A DNA stretch of 64,000 nucleotides, from positions 2,601,281 to 2,665,280 of the forward strand of contig NC_018212.1 in assembly GCF_000219625.1 (NCBI RefSeq). Reading direction: 5' to 3'. Positions 11,386 through 22,613 of the stretch are shown here, piece by piece. This DNA comes from Zymoseptoria tritici IPO323 (taxonomy: Eukaryota > Ascomycota > Dothideomycetes > Mycosphaerellales > Mycosphaerellaceae). The notes below the pieces were generated by a model. That model ran no database searches, was not told the DNA's origin, and saw only the letters and a program-made list of their open reading frames with translations. Position 1 is the first letter of the stretch. Each line of letters begins with the position of its first letter. The position numbers were made by a program, and so were the translations under genes.

Positions 11386-12131
11386 TTTCGAGAGGGCTAT
11401 AGAGTTTTTAGAGCTTAGCTAGAGGTTTTCTAAGCTTCCTCTATATTTAAATATATATAGAAAACCTATAGCTAGTCGAGGAAAACCTCGTAGCTTAAGA
11501 GAAAACCTCGAATAGTAATAAATACTAGGAATTTACTAGTAAAAATAAGAACTCGAGGTTTTTAAAAGAGCTACGAAGTTTTAAAGGCTTAGCTAGAGGT
11601 TTTCTTAGCTTCCTTTATATCTAATAGTATAGGGAAAACTTATAGCTAGTTAAGGAAAACCTCCTAGCTTAAGAGAAAACCTCGAATAGTAATAAATACT
11701 AGGAATTTACTAGTAAAAATAAGAACTTAAGGTTTTTAAAAAAGCTACGAAGTTTTAAAGGCTTAGCTAGAGGTTTTCCTAACTTCCTTTATATCTAATA
11801 GTATAGGGAAAACTTATAGCTAGTCGAGAAAAACCTCCTAGCTTAAGAGAAAACCTTAAATAGTAATAAATACTAGGAATTTACTAGTAAAAATAAGAAC
11901 TCGAGGTTTTTAAAAGAGCTATAAAGTTTTAAAAGCTTAGCTAGAGGTTTTCTTAGCTTCCTCTATATCTAATAGTATAGGGAAAACTTATAGCTAGTCG
12001 AGGAAAACCTTCTAGCTTAAGAGAAAATCTTAAATAGTAATAAATACTATAAATTTACTAGTAAAATAAAGACTTAGAGGTTTTCTTAAGAGCTACGGAG
12101 GTTTTAGAGCTTAGCTAAGGGTTTTCCTAGC
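11386..12131. repeat. 174-bp tandem satellite, about four copies
   Basis: The landmark AGGAATTTACTAGTAAAAAT recurs at 11527, 11701 and 11875 and in mutated form at 12049, exactly 174 bp apart each time. Units contain recurring GAGGTTTTC and complementary GAAAACCTC blocks, so each can fold. The array is heavily RIP-mutated and ends directly at the internal telomere tract, suggesting it was once the subterminal repeat of an older chromosome end. Confidence 0.9.
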
Positions 12132-12156
12132 TTAGGGTTAGCGTTAGGGTTAGGGG
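12132..12156. repeat. Interstitial telomeric tract 1
   Basis: About four TTAGGG-type repeats including one variant (TTAGCG), ending GGGG directly before TTCATTGTACTTG, the end of the adjacent LINE. Orientation is the same as the terminal telomere, marking a former chromosome end. Confidence 0.9.
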
Positions 12157-13212
12157 TTCATTGTACTTGTTTATATAGGCTAGTCTACCTTTGCACCTGA
12201 TCTGAACTAAAGCCCCATCCAAGCCCTTGCTCCCGGCTCTTTTGGCCGTCTTTAGAGGGGAGGAAACAGACCTACGCTCCTACGTAAAGCGCCTCGCGAT
12301 GCACGGCACCGCAGCTACTCCTAGCCTAACTACGTTTTACAGTGTCCTTTTTACTATCTCCCGAGTTAACTAAACCGCTAAAAAGAGAGACTACCGATAG
12401 GCTAGTCCGCATCCTAACGCAAAATATCGCTCCGGCAATCGCTTACTATCGATCGTACCTTAGGTTTCCAAACCTCCTAGGTGACGGACAAGGTGTGCGT
12501 CTCCTCATCCGCCCGAAACTATAACCCCGTCTCGTTAAGGGGGAATATCCCGCTTTAAGACCGTCCGGTAGAGCTCTGTCCTCCCTCCGTCCGGCGTATC
12601 TACTGTCGGAGACATTCGATTCCGATCGAGCCGCTTGCACACTAGTCTACAAGTGCTTCCCGAACGGTTCGGGGAGAGCCGTCTTCCCTTCGGCTAGAAT
12701 TCCTCCTCTAGCGATCGTCGTCGTCTACTCCTCTCCCCTACTACGCCGTCGCCTTCGCTTTCCTCCAAGCCTCCTACTGCTCTCCAGAGGTACTAGTTTT
12801 CTTCCTCCCGCTCCCCGGCTTTAAGAGGAAGCAGCCGTAGATCTAGGGTACATGCCTTACATCTACTGCTAGGCCTTCCGGATAGAGTTAATCGTCTAGT
12901 GCGGAGCTAGTCCGGGCCTCGCTAGTCGCCTACGTCTCCTACGTCGTAGCGCAGCCTTTTAACGTCCTACCGATCGGACGCCTACTTTTATCTCGAGGGA
13001 AGAGACTCCTTTTCGATAGGGTAAACGCCTAATTTATCCTCGAGGGATGATCTCCGCTTTTACGTCCCGGGTCGACGGAGCTACTTTACGTCCTACTTAT
13101 CGGACGGAGCTACTTTACGTCCTACTTATCGGACGGAGCTACTTTACGTCCTACTTATCGGACGGAGCCACTTTACATCCTACTCATCGGACGGAGCCTT
13201 TTAACGTCCTAC
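12157..13212 (-). other. 3' region of the LINE, unit 1
   Basis: Between the ORF2 stop and the telomeric tract. It includes a 29-bp tandem array (13073-13211). In the distal, less mutated copies a 75-codon minus-strand frame and overlapping plus-strand frames are open in this region; both strands being open suggests low stop-codon density rather than a proven gene. Probably the 3' untranslated region. Confidence 0.6.
13073..13211. repeat. 29-bp tandem array in the LINE 3' region, unit 1
   Basis: About five units around GGAGCTACTTTACGTCCTAC with period 29; the unit 2 equivalent is 36289-36455. It lies just downstream of the ORF2 stop, a possible structured recognition element of the RNA (inference). 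Confidence 0.85.
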
Positions 13213-16200
13213 TTAGGACAGTGTGCACTAGGTCTGTGCCGCCGCTTCCTCCGCTTCTTCCTTCGTAGCTTCCTCCTTCGTAATCTTCGTCGAGATTCGC
13301 TCGAGGATCTCGTTAGCTCGCTCCTAGCATCCTATATTTAGAAGGAAGTCTACCTCGGTAAACTTCGTGTTCGTAGTGCCCATTTTCTTATGCATCTTCT
13401 GCTTCGCCCGTCGTTCCTTCCTCGAGAGCCAGCTCGTCCTATTTTCCTAGTAGTAAGTCTCGTATCCTCGGATAAATTTGCTCGTACAGACGTAGAAACT
13501 ATAGGTATAGAAGGTTCTACGCCGATACTAGAGGAAGCGCTTCTAGAAGGACTACGGCGCCTTTAAAAAGTAATCGGCTCCTCGTAAGTCCTGCTTTAGG
13601 CGGCTTTCTTCCGGTATAATCCAGGTTAGGCTCCACTTCTTAGCCTCTTCGGCTATATCTTCCTCTCTCTCCTAGCGTAGGAACCGCTAGATAGAACGGC
13701 GGTCTTCGCTAAGGCTTCGGTCGCGAGGCTAGGACTCGGGTGTCTTACGGTACTTCTCGTAGAGCTTATCCTCCGTTAAGCGCCGGAAGAACGCTTTAGG
13801 TTTCTAGATTAGTAATCCCAACTTCCGTAGCGGACTTTCTTCCGGAGCGTACTTCTTTACGACCTAAAAGCTAGTTTTTAGTGCCTTAAATCGCGAGGGT
13901 AGGGCGGAGATTCCTAGGAGATTACGAGTAAAGTAAGGGTTAGAAGCATAACCCGAGATCTACTTCGTTAGCTTCGTAACGTCCTTAGTCGTCTCGTCCT
14001 AGAACTTAGGAGAGTCCTCGGCAAACGCCGCGAGGAGAGGCGCGCTATACTCGAACATCGGTGCGAGATACTGCTGATAGACTCGCAGGCGATGCGCGAA
14101 GCCCTAACCGTCCGCGTCGAAGGTTAGGAAGTCGCTTCGTTTCCCGGCCTATTCGAGCCGGCTCTTAAGGTGCCTCCTTAAGTCAATCCCTCGCGCCGTT
14201 ATAAGAAATCCGAGGTAGGTATATACCTCTCTCCTCGGTACCTCTGTACTAAAGAGGTAGATCGCCTCCTACGAAGACGCCGGCGCTAGATAGGCGCATT
14301 TTTTAATGTTTAGGGCGATATAGTTAGCGGAGGACTAGCGCTCGAGGATCTGGATTAGTATACGTACCTCGTCTAAGTCGCTAGCGAGGAGAACACTATT
14401 ATCGGCGAAGAACAGCGCACGAGGAATCGGCAGCGCCGCGGGCATTACGTCGGAAGAGCCGGCTAGGGCGAGTATCTTAGGTCGATTTAAGTCCTCGAGC
14501 AAGCTATCGATAAAGATGTTAAATAGATAGGGCGAGAGGGGTAAGCCCTGTAGAACTCCCCTCGTCCGCGGAAACTACTGAGAAGCCATACAATCCGAAA
14601 CGATAAAGGACTAGACGTCGAAAAAGCAGAGGCTCGTAATTAGAGCTAGCATATTCTCCGGACATCTCCGCCGGCGTAGAACGTCTGCGAGTAGTACATG
14701 ATCTACGACGTTAAAGGCGGCTTGAAAATCGAGGAACACGGCGTATATAATCCGGCTCGATTCGAGGAGGGCGTAGACGACCGCGGCGTTCGTTATGGTA
14801 GAGTAGTAACTTCGAAATCCCGCCTAGTTAGGATGTATCCTCGCCTATGTCCTACTATTAAAGCGCTAGAGGAGTAGGCGCTTAAAGACCTTTCGAAACA
14901 TCGTTACTAGCGAGATCGGACGAACGTTATTAGCGTCCTTTGCCGGCATCGTACTATCCTCCCGTCGGGTCTTGTCCTTAACGACTAGACAGACGATAGT
15001 TTCGTTCTAGCTCCGTAGCGTCTTACTATTCCGGAGATAGGAATTGTAGAGGGCGGCTAGGATCCGGAGGAAGCTCGTCGTCGCGAGGGTTTTCATTAGA
15101 CAGATATATACCCTATCGTTTCCGCAGGCCTTCGTAGCATCCTAGTAGGTAAGCTCCTATATTATCTCGTCGATCGAGAAGGAGAGCGAGGCGGATCGAT
15201 CGTCGATAGGAAACATCTCCTATACTAGGAGGGTCGCCGTCGAGACGAATCGACCGGCAAATCCCTCCATTACCTTGTCGATTGCCGTTATCCCTCTTGC
15301 CTTCCCCGCTAGGGTCGGCACTAGCGGTGTATTCTCGTTCGCGCGGCGCTACGCTCTCTTATAGAGACGGACCGTCTTGAGCGTCCCGCTATCGGCATCC
15401 GGATTCGGCTTCGCTATCGCCTTAAGACGCTAGTCCTTCTTCTTCTTACTACGGCGGCGTAGCTGCTTTAGCTTACGAGTAGCGTCGTTATTATCCTCGG
15501 CTCGCTTTCGCTTCGGGTCTGTTATCGCCTTTCGAGGCCCGTCGTTCTTCTCTCTACCTCTATTCTTCTTCTCTCCCTCTCGATCCTTCTTCTCTCCGCC
15601 TTAATCCTTCTTCTCTCCGTCTCTATTCTTCTTCTCTCCGCCTCTATCCTTCTTCTCTCTGTCTCTATTCTTCTTCTCTCCGCCTCCGTTACTTATATCC
15701 TCCGCCTTTCGTCTACCTAGAGGACGATTTCGATAACGCGTAGAGGCGAGTCCTAGCACGGCTTCGCTTACCTACTAGCAGAGCGATACGATTTCCGCAT
15801 TCCGCTTGTCTACATCGGCGCTTATATAGTATAGATGCCGTCGATGCCGCGCCCTTCTCTCCTAGCTATAGTAGAGCGCCTGCGCCGTATCGTCGTCGTT
15901 TAGCTAGCTTATCGTATAGCGTCGAAGTTAATACAGCACGGCTAATCTACCTAGAGTACCTATAGTCGGGTCTAGCTAGAGGTAGAGCTAGTAGACATAG
16001 TCGGTATTTATCTTCTCCGTTAGTCGCGGTAGAGCTAGCGTCGCATACGGCAGCGTCCGGCGGACAAAGCAGTAGTTAGTCGTTAGTTGTTTCTTACATA
16101 CGGCGTCCGCAATCGTAATCGGCTCCTAGATCGGTATTAGATAGGTTATCGCAGAGTCCTCGATCTATTGCGAGACGACCTTCCGTCTCGGAAGCAGCGA

Positions 16201-16700
16201 CGCCTTCCCGCTCTAGAGAGACATCTTACTAAAGCGGACGTTAATATCTCCGAGAACGACATCCGAGCCGGCAACCGCCTCGAGCATAGACCGGACCTCA
16301 TCCGGCTTCTGCTTAGGGGGAAAGTAGACTCCGCTAATCGTTCCCCGGTCCGTTAGTAGGGTTATAGCGTCCGTCCTAATGATCTACGCCTCGCCGGTAA
16401 GCTAACTTCGCGCGCGTACTGTCCCTATTACTAGAATCCTATAGCCTAAGCGACCCTTTCTTAGCACCGTATCGGGCTTTACTGTAGTCGCAATTACGCG
16501 GTAATCCGCTTAGCGCTTCTTATGCTCGACGAACTAGGTCTCGACAATAAAGAGGTAGTCGAGGACGTCGTCGTTAATTAGCGCCGCTAGGATCGGCTAC
16601 CTATTATCCCCTAAGCCCCGGATGTTAATATATCTAATCCTAGCATTCCTCCTAGTCTCGCGACCCGCGAGAGGACTCGCCTCCCCCAGATGCCTCTCGA
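13213..16700 (-). pseudogene. LINE ORF2: AP endonuclease plus reverse transcriptase, RIP-inactivated (unit 1)
   Basis: Minus-strand frame interrupted mainly by TAG/TAA of RIP type. Endonuclease at about 16640-16200: INIRGLGDN (catalytic Asn), LFIVET (catalytic Glu), GVYFPPK, and VVLGDINVRF. Reverse transcriptase at about 14900-14200: GVLQGLPLSPYLFNIFIDSL, then active-site box ALFFADNSVLLA (D to N here), then LNIKKCAYLA and YLGF. A C-terminal domain of about 300 residues with WLSRKERRAKQK and a long charged helix follows, ending in TAA at 13215-13213. No RNase H or CCHC was recognised. The start is uncertain: the frame overlaps the end of ORF1 near 16640-16740. The APE endonuclease places it with L1/Tad-like LINEs rather than REL-endonuclease elements. 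Confidence 0.85.
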
Positions 16701-18298
16701 CTCTCTCTCTTAGAGGATACTCCTCGAGTCTCTCTCTTCGAGCCTAGGCTATCCTCCCGTCCCGCCGGCTCCTCTTCTAGCCCCTGCCGTATTAGCTCGG
16801 CTTTAAACTCGTCGAAGACGCTAGCACTCTTCGCCTTCTACTGTACTACTTGCCTTTTGAATTTGTTATCGGCTTCTCGATAGCGATTAACGAACTCGCG
16901 GACCTAATCCGTAGACGATCTCCTAGGAAGGTTTATAGAGCAGGGTTAGAGTGGTTTCCGCTTACGGTCCGCTAAAGGAGAGGTCGGTTTCGTTCGTAGC
17001 TTCGGCTCTACGGAGAGAATCCGGAAGGTCTTCGCTTTCGGGGAGGGCGTTACTAGTTCGGCACGCGCGGCTAGGTCCGCGATCTACGGCCTCTACCGTC
17101 CCGACGAAGAGAACGGAAAGGGAGTAAGCTCCTTCGCCTTTATAGGAAAGGGCGTGTCCGGAGAGGGTACGAGGGGAGGAGGGACGGATACCGTAGAAAA
17201 GGGCGAGAGAAGGTCGTAGTCCTTACTAGGAAAGAGGTCGTAGGGTTGCACCTTAGGAGGAACACTCTTCCCTCCGCGCTTCTCCTTGATAGAACGGTAC
17301 GGAAGACTCTTCCTCCGCCGTCTCTCCTTAATCGACTCCGCTCGCGCGTCGTTCCGGCTAGGCGGTAGGGCTCCGTTCGTAGCAGGTCTCGATTCCTTCT
17401 AGTGTTCGCTCGCGCCGTCTTTAGGTCTAGGAGGGTCCGGAGGATCTTTACTCGAGTAATAAGGAGGACCTTCGTCCGAGCGATGAGGAGGACCTTCGCC
17501 TAGGGTATATAGGAGGCGGTTAACCGATCGCTTTGTCTCCTTCGCCGCGCGGATTAGGCAGGCCTCGGCGTATTTCTAAAAGAAGGGTATCTATATAATA
17601 GGCTTCGGTATAGGGTCGACTAGAATCGCGGAAGGGTCGGTCTCTAAGACGAGGACGGTAGGGACTATTAAGGGGATGTCGATAGAAGGCAGCCCGGTTA
17701 AAGGGATGTCGGTAGGGAGCCTCGTAGAAGGAATGTCTATAGAAGGAATGTCTGTAGAAGGAAGATTCGTCGACGGAATCTTCGTTAAAGGGATGCTCGT
17801 AGAAGGAAGATCTATAGAGACAATATCTAGGAACACGTCCTCCTTACGCCGGATCGTCTTCCTTAACCGACAATCCGCGGACGCAGTCTTAATCGAAGAC
17901 TCGGACTCGAGTGCTCGCTTTGCTAGCGCGGTTACCGGCTCCTCTAGTCGATCTTTAATCTAGGTAACGAGCTAGGCCGTATCCTTACTACGGTTACGAA
18001 GCTAGTCTAGGATCGTTTGCGCTATAAGCGTAAGTCTCGACCGGCCGATTTCCGCGGTAACGCTCTTAATCTACGCCTTAATAGTACGCCTTTTGTTTGT
18101 ACGACACTTCTTATACTCGAAGGTGCGGTAGTATCGTCCTTCCGTATCGGGATGTCTAGTCTTATTCCTTAGGACGCCAAAGTAGTCGATCTCGCCGCCG
18201 TACGGGATAATGCCCTTATAGAGCTCCCAGAGGGCGTCCGCAAAGGCCGTTAGACCTTCCTAGGGCCGTACTACGCTCGTCGACAGTTTGGATAACAT
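16641..18298 (-). pseudogene. LINE ORF1 (gag-like, unrecognised), unit 1
   Basis: Minus-strand frame different from ORF2, starting at ATG 18298. N-terminal part is compact and basic (IPYGGEIDYFGVLRNK, RYYRTFEYKKCRTNKRR). The middle has a degenerate five-residue-type repeat rich in Pro/Ser/Ile/Asp (about 17840-17590; PSTDIPSIDIPST-like). The C-terminal third is charged (NRYREADNKFKRQ, FDEFKAELIRQGLEEE). I see no zinc knuckle. Position before ORF2 and basic character suggest the RNA-binding ORF1 protein of a LINE, but there is no family match I can name. In-frame stops are nearly all TAG. The unit 2 copy is at 39885-41542. Confidence 0.6.
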
Positions 18299-19330
18299 CC
18301 GAAGGTTAGAGGGCAGAGAGGGCGACGCCGAGGGTAGAGGGGAGGAGGAAGCCACGAGGAACGTCGAGGGAGAGGTCGGCGAAGTAACGAGTTAGGATCG
18401 GTAGTAGGAGGCACTCGAAGGAGAGGGCAACCTAGGTAGAGAGTGCTTATAGATAGTTCGAAGTCTCTACCGTAGAGGAAAACTAAGGCTAAGAGCGTAA
18501 ACGGATAGTAGCGAGGCTCTAGAGAGGAGGGAACACATCCGGCTCTTATAGGGCCGGGGTATAGTCGTCCTTCTTATAATCACGAGTAGGGTTAGCCTTA
18601 CGATCGTCGATAGTTATCGTCGATAGCTATCCTCTTATCTCGCCGTCTACTAGGGTCTATAGCTTAATTAGAATCGTTATACTCGACGAGGTGGTAGTAT
18701 AAAGGGCTACCCTCCCCTCCGTACTTACTCGTCCTACTCGTCGTCTCTTCCTCTACTCCCCGGTCCGAGAATAGGCTATCCCCAGCATCGTTATATCGTC
18801 CTCTCTAGGCATCGTTATATCGTCCTTATCTCGATACTATCCTGTCCTGCTAGGCCTATATCCTCTTCATCCTCCCGTCTTCCTCTCCCTTCGCCTAGCT
18901 CGTCTCCGGTCTCGTCTGTTGCCTTACCGTCTCGCTTTCGAATCTCCTATGTCTACGTCTTCTCCCTCCTCCTCCTCCGCCCTACTCTCGTTAATCTGTT
19001 CTCCCTCGTACCGTTCTCGTACCCGAGCCGTCCTCTATAGGCTGTTAAATCTACGTTAGACTCGCTATCCGTGTATTTTTGCTAACAAGGAGCTCGACGA
19101 CGTAGTGTAGTGCTCTCCCGTCGTAGTAATTCCTGCCTACATTTAGTACTACCCCCTCCTTATCGGGCACCCAGTGGAAAGCGTAACAAAGCTGCACGTA
19201 GTAGCGCTAGCGTCGCAGGCTCTTATATCGTAGGACTTCTATGTCTATAGAGGTTTCTACGGTAGCTGTTCTTAAGCGTCGAGTAGGAGGTATAGGCCGC
19301 TTACGTGTTCGGCTGCTAGGTTAGCTCTCC
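18299..19330. other. Leader between LINE ORF1 and the monomer array, unit 1
   Basis: The frame of ORF1 is nearly open for a further 200-400 nt upstream (Ser/Pro/Leu-rich), so the true start could be earlier. Beyond that I see only CT-rich, RIP-marked DNA; likely the LINE 5' untranslated region. Confidence 0.45.
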
Positions 19331-19587
19331 GCCTATCCTAGCATTAGGCGAGAAATCCGCCTAGCGGCAAGGTGGGCTGGAAATCCGCCTATCCCGGCAT
19401 TAGGCGAGAAATCCGCCTAGCGGCAAGGTAGGCTAGAAATCCACCTATCCCGGCATTAGGCGAGAAATCCGCCTAGCGGCAAGGTAGGCTAGAAATCCAC
19501 CTATCCCGGCATTAGGCGAGAAATCCGCCTAGCGGCAAGGTAGGCTGGAAATCTACCTATCCCGGCATTAGGCGAGAAATCCGCCTA
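19331..19587. repeat. 56-bp monomer array, unit 1 (about 4.6 copies)
   Basis: Period 56 bp. Each unit carries the inverted repeat TAGGCG-(7 nt)-CGCCTA and a further GCCTA block, so it can fold. It lies 1 kb upstream of LINE ORF1. Tandem monomers at LINE 5' ends can act as promoters in other systems (for example mouse L1); here that is inference. Not CRISPR: there are no unique spacers. Unit 2 copy at 42574-42832. Confidence 0.85.
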
Positions 19588-21613
19588 CACCCGTAATCCG
19601 TAGCCGGCCTGCCCTAGCATCGTCTATATCGTAAGAAGGGTAGACTTTAGCTATAGCTCCGGAAAGCGATATAATCCGCGTTTAGGCGGAGGAGGTAGAG
19701 CAGTTCGCAGTGTAGGCTATAGAGGCAATCCTAGCGGAGGAGACGGCGAGGTTATAGTAGAGAGGGAGGAGTCTCAGCGGGAAGTTCAGCGGTGCGCCAA
19801 TTAGTCCTAGCGACCGGACACGGACCCTCCTTAGTTAATTAACTAAGGCGTAGGGCTTAGAGTTTGCGGTCGACTAATTAGAGGAGCCGGACGGGTCTAG
19901 AGCAGGGCTCTTTCGACTAGTGCTCTTGTTAGTGTAGTGGATTTAGTTAGTAGTAGTAGTTAGTACGGTTACCGGTTGGTTTAGTAAGCGATTTATCTGG
20001 TAGTACGAGACATATCCTTTACCGGTAACTAGTAGAAATAGTAGAAACGGCGACGGCGAGGTCTAGAAGTGCAGGCTGTAAGGGCTCGATCTACGGAAGT
20101 AGCAATCAAGCCGAATGCATCGATTTGCGTCCCTCTTATAAGGCTTCGGATCGATAGTATCGTCGCTGCCAAAAAGTCACATTTTGGCCCCTAAATAATA
20201 ACTAAGAATAGCACACTTAGCAGTGGAGTTAGTATAGACCTCGCAATCTCTTAGTAGTAGTAGTAAGGGGCTAATGTCTACTAGTAACTATACGAACAAG
20301 AGCACTGCTTTCGACAACTCGCTAGACCTCGTCTCCTTCGCGCTTCCTCTTAACTATCGAAAATCCTTCTTAAGGGTCTGCCGACTAGTCGGGGCGAACA
20401 GACGAATTCGAGGCTCGTCGTATACTTTTAGAACCCAACTTCTTAACCTTACGACGGGTTCTTTCGAAACTAATACAAGCTCCGAGTGCGGGTTATAACA
20501 AGAAGAATTGTCTGTTTTTAATCTTCGATATCGTATATATTAGATCTTCATTCGCCCGCTAGCAGATTTGGATTGTACGAAATCTACGTCGGAGTCTAGG
20601 AGATAGAGGAGTTCGGAGCGGAGGAGACGGCGAGGTCGTAGTAGAGAGGGAGGAGTCCGGGTAGGACAGTTCAGCAGTACGCTTCTATGTCTACGTAACC
20701 GGACACGGACCTACCTTGGTTAATTAACTAAGACGTAGGGCTCAGAGTTTGCAGTCGACGAATTAGAGGAGCCGGACAGGTCTGGATCGAATCTATACTT
20801 GGATAACTCGCTAGACCTTATCTCCTCCGCGCTTCCTCTTTACTATCCTCTTCCGCAGTAGTACTATGTCTTGCTCGGGTGTTGTTAGTTATAGTCGAAA
20901 CCCGAAAATCCTTCGTAAAGGGTCTGCCGGCAAGTCGGGGTAGTAAGACGAATCCGACGCTTGTCGCATACTTCGAAAACCTTACTTCTAAACCTTGTAA
21001 CGGTTTCTTTCGCAACAAAGACGGGCTCCGAGACTAGGCAATTACGAGAAGAACTGTTTATTAAAAATCTTCTATGTCGTATCTATAAGAGCTTGTTTTA
21101 CCCTCGAGCAGACTCGGATTTAACGAAATCCGCGTCGAGGCGGACGAGACGGAGGAGTTCGCCGTACAGGAGATAGAGGCAATTACCGCGGAGGAGGTCG
21201 TAGAAGGGAGGGAGGAGTCCAGGTAGGACAGTTCAGTAGTGCGCTTCTATGTCTACGTAACCGGGTACGGACCTACCTTAGTTAATTAACTAAGACGTAG
21301 GGCTTAGAGTTTGCGGCCAGCTAATAGGCAGGGGAGGACGTAGCGGCCCTCCCGTCGCGGCCGATTCGTCTACGCGACCGGACACGGACCTACCTTGGTT
21401 AATTAACTAAGACGTAGGGCTTAGAGTTTGCAGTCGACGAATTAGAGGAGCCGGACAGGTCTAGATCGAATCTATACTTGGATAACTCGCTAGACCTCAT
21501 CTCCTCCGCGCTTCCTCTTTACTATCCTCTTCCGCGGCAGTACTATGTCTTGCTCGGGTGTTGTTAGTTATAGTCGAAACCCGAAAATCCTTTATAAAGG
21601 GTCTGCCGGCAAG

Positions 21614-22613
21614 CAGTAAGCTTGTTGTATTGTATCCTTGTTATATTATATTGTATTGTCGTATATACAGCTGTCGTAGATCCTTACCTTAAGGCTAGTG
21701 TATTATATTGTCGTGCTGTACGGCTGGATATAATACAGCTGTATCTAGTAATAGTAGGCATAGTTTTAAGGGCTATGTTTATAGTAGTATATTCGGAGGT
21801 AGTGTTTTTAGAGGTGTATTCGGAGTCTGCGCCGGTGTTGTTGCACTGCATAAACAGAGTCTGCACCTAAGAAGTTAGCTATTAATCCACTACTCTTATA
21901 ACTATTGTAACAACACTATTGCTATTAACATAGCCTTATCTTTAGCCTTAACACCCTCGACAGTAGGCTAGCAACTGCTACTACGCAAGGATCGCACCTC
22001 CGACTATGTTACGCTCTGTAAGAGCAGCGCTGTATTCGACAAGGCCCTTCAGCCGGACTCCTTTAAGATTAAGGGCACTAAATATACTCGTTGTGCGAAC
22101 GCACACTACTATTCGACGCTATTGCTTGGTGGATAGCTCGTCGCCGTTAGTAGCTATGCCTCTCACGAATGGCACTCGACTGCCTTTTAGTCCCCCTCAT
22201 AAGCGATAACCCTAAGCGCTTATTTAGCTCCGGCAGAGATATAATTAACTACCGCCGTTTACAGCTCTATAGCGACATTATCGAGGCTTGTGCGTTCCTT
22301 CGCAGTGCATATGGACCTCTAATTAAGACAACAAGAGCCGGAGTAACAACACTAGCATTTAACGACGACGAGGACATTAAGAAGTCTATAGATAGTCAGA
22401 CAACAAGCTCATTTATGAGCGATACAACAGCCGGCTTTACAACCTTTTGTACTACTTAAGGAGACTTATAAGTAACAGTGGTGGACGATAAGGTCTAAGA
22501 GTGTTGTATATAGTAGATATCCACTGTATGTTGCCAAGATATACGTTATATTATATTGTTACTACCCTTATATACAATACAATCTAATATAACAAGCTTA
22601 CTGCCGGCAAGTC
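21614..22613 (+). mobile_element. hAT-family derivative, exactly 1000 bp, unit 1
   Basis: Ends are inverted repeats beginning CAGTAAGCTTGTT; the flanks are a perfect 8-bp duplication CCGGCAAG (21606-21613 and 22614-22621), the hAT signature. It splits one palindromic module. Inside, the plus strand carries the C-terminal hAT dimerisation segment of a transposase, while the catalytic part is missing, so it is an internally deleted, non-autonomous copy. The unit 2 counterpart is 51664-52663. Confidence 0.9.
22100..22459 (+). pseudogene. hAT transposase C-terminal fragment
   Basis: Frame reads FDAIAWWIARR, then LSRMALDCL, then SDNPKRLFSSGRDI and RLQLYSDIIEACAFLRS. This is the dimerisation domain that ends hAT transposases (AWW...YP.L..MA.D.L..P....P.R.FSS.R). 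One to two TAGs interrupt it upstream of 22169. The upstream RNase-H-like catalytic core is absent from the 1-kb element. Ends at a TAA near 22457. Confidence 0.8.

Larger units (their letters stand above)
12157..19587 (-). mobile_element. Telomere-joined LINE, unit 1 copy (5' limit uncertain)
   Basis: Non-LTR retrotransposon on the minus strand. From 5' to 3': a 56-bp monomer array (19587-19331), leader, ORF1 (18298 to about 16641), ORF2 with AP endonuclease then reverse transcriptase (to 13213), and a 3' region of about 1.05 kb ending at 12157 against TTAGGG repeats. The same 3' end recurs at 35372, 62219, 63138 and 63177, always on telomeric repeats. The right limit is set at the end of the monomer array by analogy with LINE promoters; it could lie elsewhere. 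This copy is the most RIP-damaged: the RT active-site box reads FADN, whereas unit 2 keeps FADD. Confidence 0.75.

Noticed and set aside
17676..17963. Plus-strand repeat protein (VEGMSIEGMSVEG)
   Set aside because: Shadow of the Pro/Ser/Ile repeat segment of LINE ORF1 on the minus strand; same in unit 2.
19331..19587. CRISPR-like array
   Set aside because: Continuous 56-bp tandem repeat without unique spacers in a eukaryotic chromosome end; same reasoning for the 29-, 71-, 90- and 174-bp arrays.
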